Below the pieces are notes generated by a model. The model searched no databases, was not told where the DNA came from, and worked only from the letters and a program-made list of their open reading frames with translations. A stretch of DNA of 18,697 bases from CAVZLD01 sp964522605 (GTDB lineage Bacteria; Planctomycetota; Planctomycetia; Pirellulales; Pirellulaceae), in assembly GCA_964522605.1 (NCBI GenBank), contig CAZFWV010000111.1:1-18697 (forward strand), in the 5' to 3' direction. Shown piece by piece: positions 13,656 to 18,697 of this stretch. Numbering within the stretch: position 1 is the stretch's first letter; the number at the start of each line of letters is the position of its first letter. The translations under genes were made by a program, and so were the position numbers.

Positions 13656-15080
13656 ATGGTTGCTACCGAAAACTCCTCTTCCTCGACGGATCCCTCCGCT
13701 CTGGCTGCCACAATCCGCGTCCTGGTGGTGGACAACGATAAGAGCCATGCCCAGGCGATGGCCGAAACGCTCGAACGAGTCGGTTACGAATGCACGGTAG
13801 CCACCTCGGGACCGGAGGGAGCTCGGCGGATCGAATTGGACGACTTTGACGTCGTGATTACCGACCTCGTGATGAACGAAGTCGATGGCGAGGCGATTCT
13901 GCGACGCGCCAAGGAAGCGTTGCCGGACTGCGAGGTGATCGTGGTCACCGGCCATGGCTCGGTTCCGAAGGCGGTCGAGGCGATGCAGCAGGGGGCCTTC
14001 AATTTTCTGGAGAAGCCGCTGACGCCGGACCGCCTGCGGGCGGTGACCCAACGTGCGGCGGAGGCCGTGCGACTGAGGCGGGCCAACGTCGATCTTCAGC
14101 AGAGGTTGGATGAGCGATTCGGCTTTGAAGGAATTGTCTACGCCAGCGACAAGATGAAGGTCGTCATCGAGCGTCTCAAGCGACTTGCACCGACCGATGC
14201 GAGTGTTTTGATCACGGGCGAAACGGGAACCGGGAAGGAGCTTGTCGCGCAAGCACTCCATCAGAACAGTCCCCGAAAGAAGAAACCCTTTGTCGCGCTG
14301 AATTGTGCGGCGCTGAGCGAGCATTTGCTGGAGAGCGAACTGTTCGGGCATGTTCGGGGAGCTTACACCGACGCCCAAACCGATCGAGTCGGACGCTTTG
14401 AGTACGCCCACGGCGGTACGCTGTTCCTTGATGAAGTCAGCGACATGCCGATGCCCACGCAGATCAAGCTGCTGCGGGTCCTCGAAAGTGGCGAAATCGT
14501 TCGCGTCGGAGAAAACAAGCCAACGAACGTGAACGTTCGCGTGCTGTCGGCCACAAATCGGGACCTCGAGTTGGCGATCCAGGACGGGACTTTTCGACGG
14601 GATCTCTACCATCGCCTGAAGGTGGTTACAATCGATCTGCCGCGTCTCGCGGATCGGCGCGAGGACATCATTCCACTGAGCGATCATTTCCGGAAGCAGT
14701 TCGCGCGCCGGCATCACAAAGTCGTTCGCGGGATTTCGGGTGCCGCCAGTCGCCGCTTGTTCGCCTTTGATTGGCCGGGAAACGTGCGGCAACTCCGGAA
14801 TGCCATCGAGAGCATGGTGGTGATCGACACGGACGAGACCCTGGACGTCGACGATTTGCCGATGGAGCTGGAAGCGACTTCCGGATCGGATCTCGATCTG
14901 TCCCCGGGCAGCGAAGCCTTGCCACTGATCGGTCAGCCTTTGAGTGAGATCGAACGCTGGGCCATCGAGCAAACACTGCAACTGACCGGGGGAAACCGTG
15001 AGGAGACGGCGCGGATTCTGGGAATCGGAGCTCGGACGCTTTATCGCAAGATCAAGGAATACGGTTTGCAGGACCGGTAA
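13656..15080 (+). CDS. NtrC-family sigma-54-dependent response regulator
   Basis: The 474-residue protein has three domains. The receiver (about 18-135) has acidic pocket D26/D28, phosphoacceptor D70 in VVITDLVM, T98 and K120. The AAA+ domain (about 155-395) has Walker A GETGTGKE (188-195), Walker B GGTLFLDE (253-260) and the WPGNVRQL motif. The C-terminal Fis-type helix-turn-helix (about 430-470) includes GNREETARILGIGARTLYRK. The loop that contacts sigma-54 reads GAYTDA (235-240) in place of the usual GAFTGA. Such proteins hydrolyse ATP to open sigma-54 promoters when phosphorylated. The ATG at 13656 gives a normal N-terminus, although no clear ribosome binding site precedes it. It follows the kinase gene by 25 bases, so the pair is probably co-transcribed. 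Targets are unknown. Confidence 0.95.
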   Translation: MVATENSSSSTDPSALAATIRVLVVDNDKSHAQAMAETLERVGYECTVATSGPEGARRIELDDFDVVITDLVMNEVDGEAILRRAKEALPDCEVIVVTGHGSVPKAVEAMQQGAFNFLEKPLTPDRLRAVTQRAAEAVRLRRANVDLQQRLDERFGFEGIVYASDKMKVVIERLKRLAPTDASVLITGETGTGKELVAQALHQNSPRKKKPFVALNCAALSEHLLESELFGHVRGAYTDAQTDRVGRFEYAHGGTLFLDEVSDMPMPTQIKLLRVLESGEIVRVGENKPTNVNVRVLSATNRDLELAIQDGTFRRDLYHRLKVVTIDLPRLADRREDIIPLSDHFRKQFARRHHKVVRGISGAASRRLFAFDWPGNVRQLRNAIESMVVIDTDETLDVDDLPMELEATSGSDLDLSPGSEALPLIGQPLSEIERWAIEQTLQLTGGNREETARILGIGARTLYRKIKEYGLQDR

Positions 15081-15145
15081 ACCCGGATCCGCGGGTTCGA
15101 TGGAAACCTGTCACCCGGATCGAGTGGGGCGCAGAGCCTGCTTAG

Positions 15146-16966
15146 ATGATCAGGACCGCCGGAATGAGCTTGGACGAGCGACCGCGGATTGAACGTTTAT
15201 CCCCGAGCGTGGTCAATAAGATCGCGGCAGGGGAGGTGATTGAGCGACCCGCCAGCGTCGTCAAAGAGTTGCTGGAAAATGCCGTTGATGCCCACGCGCG
15301 ACAGATCGAACTGGTCCTCGAGCAGGGCGGGATCGAGCTGATTCGCGTCACCGATGACGGCTGCGGAATTCCCGAAGATCAGTTGTTGTTGGCGTTGGCC
15401 AGTCACGCCACAAGCAAGATTCGCTCCGCGGATGATCTGTTTGCCGTGAGCACGCTCGGTTTTCGAGGCGAGGCGCTGGCGTCGATCGCGGAAGTCAGCG
15501 CGCTGCGTCTTCGCAGTCGCGTGGCCGATGCCCCAGGAGCAGCAGAAGTGTCGGTGCGCGGGGGCCAAATCAGTGACGTCGTTCCCTGTGCGGCTGCTCC
15601 CGGCACGAGCATTGAGGTCCGTCAGCTGTTCTTCAACACGCCCGTGCGTCGCAAGTTCCTCCGCACGCCACAGACGGAATTGAGCCACGCGACCGAAGCC
15701 TTTATTCGCATGGCGTTGGCTCATCCCGAGTGCCAATTCACACTCCATCACCAGCAGCGCACGCTGTACGATTTGCCTGCGGGAACCGATTGGCGTGAGC
15801 GGATTGCGGCACTGTTTGGTCGGGAGTTGGCCGACGCCCTGATTTGGGTGGAAAACGAGGATGGTCCAATTCGCTTGGCCGGATATGTCGCGAACCCGTC
15901 GCATAGCCGCAGCCATAGCAAGATGCAGTACCTGTTCCTCAATGGGCGCCCGGTTCGCGATCGGTCGCTGCAGCACGCACTGGGTGAAGCCTACCGCGGA
16001 TTGCTCTTAGGTGGGCGGTATCCAATCTGCTTTCTGCGGTGCGATTTGCCGGCCGATCAGGTCGATGTCAATGTGCATCCCACGAAACTGGAAGTCCGCT
16101 TTCAGGACGGCGGTCGAATCTACAGTCTGCTGTTGGGAACACTGCGGAGTCGATTTCTTTCCACGGATCTGACCGTTCGCGTGGCGCCGCCGCCGACCCA
16201 ACCGACCGATGGGCCGATGCGCCTCGAGGCTGCACTGCCTGCGGCGATCGACCCGGAGCAAGCCGAAGCGGTGCGGCAGCGCGTGCTGGATTGGGCTCGT
16301 CGCGGCGCAACGCCCTCTCCGCCCCCGTTGACCGAAGTCGCGCCCCGTCCAGAACCATACCGGCCCCGAATGCCCGAAGCGGAACCGGCTTCCCCACGGC
16401 CGTCGGCCTTGCAAGCCCATAACCGCTACCTGGTGACCACCTCCGATGACGGGGTCGTAATCATTGACCAGCACGCGCTGCACGAACGGATCCTCTACGA
16501 GCAACTTCGCCAGAAGGTGTTGTCCGGGGCACTCGAAGTTCAACGCCTGCTCGTTCCCCAGCCCGTTGATCTCACGTCGACCGAGGCTGCCGCGGTGATG
16601 GAGAATCAGACGCTCCTGGCCGAACTCGGGATTCAGGTGGAACCGTTCGGCGGCGATACGATTCTTGTTTCCGGGTATCCCGCGCTGCTCGCTAACTTGG
16701 ATCCTACGCAGCTGCTTCAACAGGTGGCCCAACAACTGGTGGAGGGCCAGCGACCTCCGGAGCGCCGCGACCTGTTGGATGAACTGCTCCACACGATCTC
16801 CTGCAAAGCAGCGATCAAGGCAGGTGATCAGCTTTCACCCGAAGAAATCTCCGCCTTGCTGGAACACCGTCATCTGGTCCACGATGCTCATCATTGTCCG
16901 CACGGGCGTCCCACCACGTTGGTTTTCACCCGGGAGGAGCTGGACCGACGCTTTAAACGCATTTGA
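15146..16966 (+). CDS. mutL: DNA mismatch repair protein MutL, endonuclease type
   Basis: The 606-residue protein has the GHKL ATPase domain of MutL: NKIAAGEVIERPASVVKELL (24-43) with catalytic E41 and N45, DDGCGIP (70-76), ATSKI (88-92) and GFRGEAL (105-111). A short proline-rich linker (about 345-420) leads to the C-terminal dimerisation/endonuclease domain. All nicking motifs can be seen: DQHA-x2-E-x4-E (441-452), the ISCKAAIKAG segment (551-560), C584-PHGRP and F603-KR. MutL of this type nicks DNA itself after MutS recognises a mismatch, so MutH is not needed. The ATG at 15146 is given; the ATG at 15164 has an AGGA 8 bases upstream and may be the true start. It lies 65 bases after the response regulator, with only a weak AACCCG/CGGGTT hairpin (15080-15097) between them. 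Confidence 0.96.
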   Translation: MIRTAGMSLDERPRIERLSPSVVNKIAAGEVIERPASVVKELLENAVDAHARQIELVLEQGGIELIRVTDDGCGIPEDQLLLALASHATSKIRSADDLFAVSTLGFRGEALASIAEVSALRLRSRVADAPGAAEVSVRGGQISDVVPCAAAPGTSIEVRQLFFNTPVRRKFLRTPQTELSHATEAFIRMALAHPECQFTLHHQQRTLYDLPAGTDWRERIAALFGRELADALIWVENEDGPIRLAGYVANPSHSRSHSKMQYLFLNGRPVRDRSLQHALGEAYRGLLLGGRYPICFLRCDLPADQVDVNVHPTKLEVRFQDGGRIYSLLLGTLRSRFLSTDLTVRVAPPPTQPTDGPMRLEAALPAAIDPEQAEAVRQRVLDWARRGATPSPPPLTEVAPRPEPYRPRMPEAEPASPRPSALQAHNRYLVTTSDDGVVIIDQHALHERILYEQLRQKVLSGALEVQRLLVPQPVDLTSTEAAAVMENQTLLAELGIQVEPFGGDTILVSGYPALLANLDPTQLLQQVAQQLVEGQRPPERRDLLDELLHTISCKAAIKAGDQLSPEEISALLEHRHLVHDAHHCPHGRPTTLVFTREELDRRFKRI

Positions 16967-16991
16967 TCCGGCGTTCGTTGTCCGTCACAAT
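16963..16991 (+). promoter_or_regulatory. Candidate promoter for aroDE
   Basis: TTGATC (16963-16968), overlapping the mutL stop codon, and CACAAT (16986-16991) are 17 bases apart, each matching consensus at four of six positions. The start site would lie near 16998 and give a leader of about 25 bases. It is weak evidence; transcription from mutL is an alternative. Confidence 0.3.
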
Positions 16992-17022
16992 GCAGTTGCT
17001 AGCACCGGGAGGCTGAATCGCC

Positions 17023-18507
17023 ATGATTTGTGTATCGATCGGACGGGGACGCCATAAACATGTCATTGCAGAACACGCACATCTCGTCGAAGAGGGGGCC
17101 CAACTGGTGGAACTCCGGTTGGACTACATCGCCGGCGAAGTCAACCTGAAACGCTTGATCGATCAGCGCCCTTGTCCTGTGATTGTCACCTGCCGCCGGG
17201 CGACGGACGGCGGGAAATGGCACGGCAGCGAGTCCGAGCGACTGATGTTGCTGCGAACGGCAATTGCCGACGGCGTCGATTATGTTGACTTGGAGGAAGA
17301 CATTGCTGGATCCATTCCTCGCTATGGAACGACCAAACGGATCATCAGCCTTCACGATTTCACCAAGACGCCCGAAGACCTTTCCGCGATCCATGCCCGC
17401 CTCGCCAGCAAACAGGCGGACATTGTCAAGCTGGCGACCATGGCCAACCATCCGCACGACAACGTACGGATGCTCGAGTTGATTCGACAGAGCAACGTCC
17501 CGACGGTTGGGATGTGTATGGGCGATATGGGGACTCCTTCGCGGATTCTTGCCGCGAAGTTCGGTGCGCCGTTTACCTACGCCACGTTTCATCACGAGCG
17601 GGCGCTGGCGCCGGGTCAACTGAGCTTTCGTCAGATGCTGGATATCTATCATTACGATCGCATTGATACGCAGACACGGATCTACGGAGTGATCGCGGAT
17701 CCGATTGGACAGGGACTCAGTCCGGTCGTCCACAATGCGGCATTCCAGGCAGCGAAGATCAATTCGGTGTATCTGCCATTCCGAGTCCCCGCAGAACATT
17801 TGCCGCAGTTTCTCCAGGATGGTCCCCAGCTGGGGATCTGCGGACTCAGTGTTTCCATTCCGCACAAAGAGTCGGTACTCGTTTATTGCACGAAGGTCGA
17901 TCGCGCCGTCCAGGCCATTGGGGCAGCCAACACGCTCGTTTTCCAGGATGGACAGGTGATTGGCTACAACACCGATTATCGTGCGGCACTGGATAGTCTG
18001 GCGCCCGTGCTGCGTTTGTCCCATGGCGAGAAACCGCTTACTGGCCATGTCGCACTCCTGCTCGGAAGTGGAGGCGTGGCGAAGGCGATCGCCTTTGGGC
18101 TGACGCACCGGGGAGCTCAGGTTGTCGTCGCCGCCCGTCGTCCCGAGGCTGCGCAGTTCTTTCAGAAACATTTCGGCAGCCGCGTGGTTGACTGGGAAAA
18201 TCGTCATTCGGTAAATGCCGATGTCCTAATCAACTGCACTCCGGTCGGGATGCACCCGAATGTGGACGAAACGCCGTTCGATCGCCGCCACCTACGCCCC
18301 TCGATGACTGTGTTTGATACCGTCTATAATCCCGAGCAAACGTTGCTGATTAAGGAAGCGCGTCGGCAGAACTGCGTCGTCGTCACGGGTGTGGATATGT
18401 TCATCCGTCAGGCGGCGCTGCAATTTCAATACTTTACCGGGCAGACCGCACCAGTCGATTTGATGCGTGAGGAGCTCAAGCGAACGATCGGTCCCGTGCG
18501 ATATTAA
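17023..18507 (+). CDS. aroDE: Bifunctional type I 3-dehydroquinate dehydratase / shikimate dehydrogenase
   Basis: The 494-residue protein fuses two shikimate-pathway enzymes acting on consecutive steps. Residues about 1-212 are a type I dehydroquinase with E30-LRLD, catalytic H111 in SLHDF and Schiff-base lysine K136 in ADIVKLATM. Residues about 219-490 are shikimate dehydrogenase with catalytic K282 in SIPHKE, N303 in GAANT, D318 in YNTD, the nucleotide loop GSGGVAKA (348-355) and Q463 near the C-terminus. The substrate-binding motif that is normally S-x-S-P reads G231-L-S233-P, so one serine is missing. GGGAGG (17007-17012) precedes the ATG. The two-domain order AroD-AroE is the one found in plants and chlamydiae. 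It follows mutL by 56 bases and is followed directly by the repeat with its large hairpin, which may end the transcript. Confidence 0.95.
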   Translation: MICVSIGRGRHKHVIAEHAHLVEEGAQLVELRLDYIAGEVNLKRLIDQRPCPVIVTCRRATDGGKWHGSESERLMLLRTAIADGVDYVDLEEDIAGSIPRYGTTKRIISLHDFTKTPEDLSAIHARLASKQADIVKLATMANHPHDNVRMLELIRQSNVPTVGMCMGDMGTPSRILAAKFGAPFTYATFHHERALAPGQLSFRQMLDIYHYDRIDTQTRIYGVIADPIGQGLSPVVHNAAFQAAKINSVYLPFRVPAEHLPQFLQDGPQLGICGLSVSIPHKESVLVYCTKVDRAVQAIGAANTLVFQDGQVIGYNTDYRAALDSLAPVLRLSHGEKPLTGHVALLLGSGGVAKAIAFGLTHRGAQVVVAARRPEAAQFFQKHFGSRVVDWENRHSVNADVLINCTPVGMHPNVDETPFDRRHLRPSMTVFDTVYNPEQTLLIKEARRQNCVVVTGVDMFIRQAALQFQYFTGQTAPVDLMREELKRTIGPVRY

Positions 18508-18509
18508 GA

Positions 18510-18697
18510 CGGTTTCAAAACTGGGAGGGCGAGGCTCCTGCCGAGCCGTGAGTCGTCCGAAGACCTGCGGCTGGGCAGGAGCTTCGCCCTGGGCTGTTGA
18601 AAATCTGACAGGCTCGTCCATAGCGGCGCCGATCCACTCTGGCTCCCCTCGCCCCGTTTCGGGGAGAGGGGCCGGGGGAGAGGGGCTTTCAACTCGC
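18510..18697. repeat. Right copy of the dispersed inverted repeat, with large internal stem-loop
   Basis: 18510-18534 and 18589-18662 are the inverted counterpart of 1-99. Between and around the break lies a near-perfect palindrome with 23-base arms, 18526-18548 and 18568-18590, paired at 21 positions plus one G-T, around a 19-base loop. A second palindrome, 18645-18656 with 18660-18671, pairs at 11 of 12 positions around TTT. The remaining bases to 18697 are a G-rich tail that resembles the flank of such repeats. The first stem-loop starts 19 bases after the aroDE stop codon and could act as a transcript end. No open frame of interest lies within it. Confidence 0.85.

Noticed and set aside
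13512..14981. A 489-codon minus-strand frame inside the response regulator gene
   Set aside because: Its protein has no recognisable domain and mirrors the NtrC-type gene, whose motifs are unmistakable.
1..18697. Flanking inverted repeats as ends of a single transposon carrying the whole window
   Set aside because: The interior is housekeeping genes with no transposase or integrase, and the repeats lack visible target-site duplications within the window.

Overview
This is a high-GC bacterial window that reads like a planctomycete, most likely of the Pirellulales group. The evidence is gene content. There is a stand-alone FlgM-type anti-sigma factor, a paired set of Gfo/Idh/MocA oxidoreductases, a lone Flp-type pilin, an AroD-AroE fusion (a form also known from chlamydiae and plants), and intergenic GC-rich palindromic repeats of a style I associate with this phylum. 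No rRNA or marker gene is present to settle taxonomy. I see no tRNA, rRNA, CRISPR array or insertion sequence.

Layout, left to right. 1-99 is one arm of a dispersed repeat whose inverted partner ends the window (18511-18697). 100-865 has no credible gene. 866-1144 encodes the FlgM-like protein and 1490-1987 a Fur-family regulator behind a candidate promoter and a hairpin-bearing leader. 2142-2474 is a small two-span membrane protein with a strict G-x3 repeat, followed by a Flp pilin (2584-2775) and a clear intrinsic terminator (2814-2850). On the minus strand, 5658-2956 holds a likely transcription unit: a 99-residue unknown protein and two Gfo/Idh/MocA oxidoreductases. Back on the plus strand are comEC (6162-8645), a small membrane protein (8816-9130), a GlsB/YeaQ-type membrane protein (9371-9766), rpsO-pnp (10155-12727), a soluble histidine kinase and an NtrC-type response regulator (12815-15080), mutL (15146-16966) and a fused aroDE (17023-18507).

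How the genes fit together. rpsO-pnp is the classical translation/RNA-decay pair, here with a structured leader. The kinase and regulator are adjacent, 25 nt apart, and probably form one NtrB/NtrC-like phosphorelay controlling sigma-54 promoters elsewhere. MutL carries the full set of endonuclease motifs, so mismatch repair here would not need MutH. AroDE performs two consecutive shikimate-pathway steps. ComEC and the Flp pilin could both serve surface or DNA-uptake functions, but nothing links them directly. The oxidoreductase pair probably acts on sugars or sugar derivatives; the substrate cannot be read from the sequence.

Most of the window is ordinary housekeeping sequence. The items that most deserve a second look are the G-x3 repeat membrane protein, the flanking inverted repeats that differ by precise absence of a hairpin, the GAYTDA loop in the sigma-54 activator, the altered shikimate-binding motif of AroDE, and the unknown 99-residue protein upstream of the oxidoreductases.
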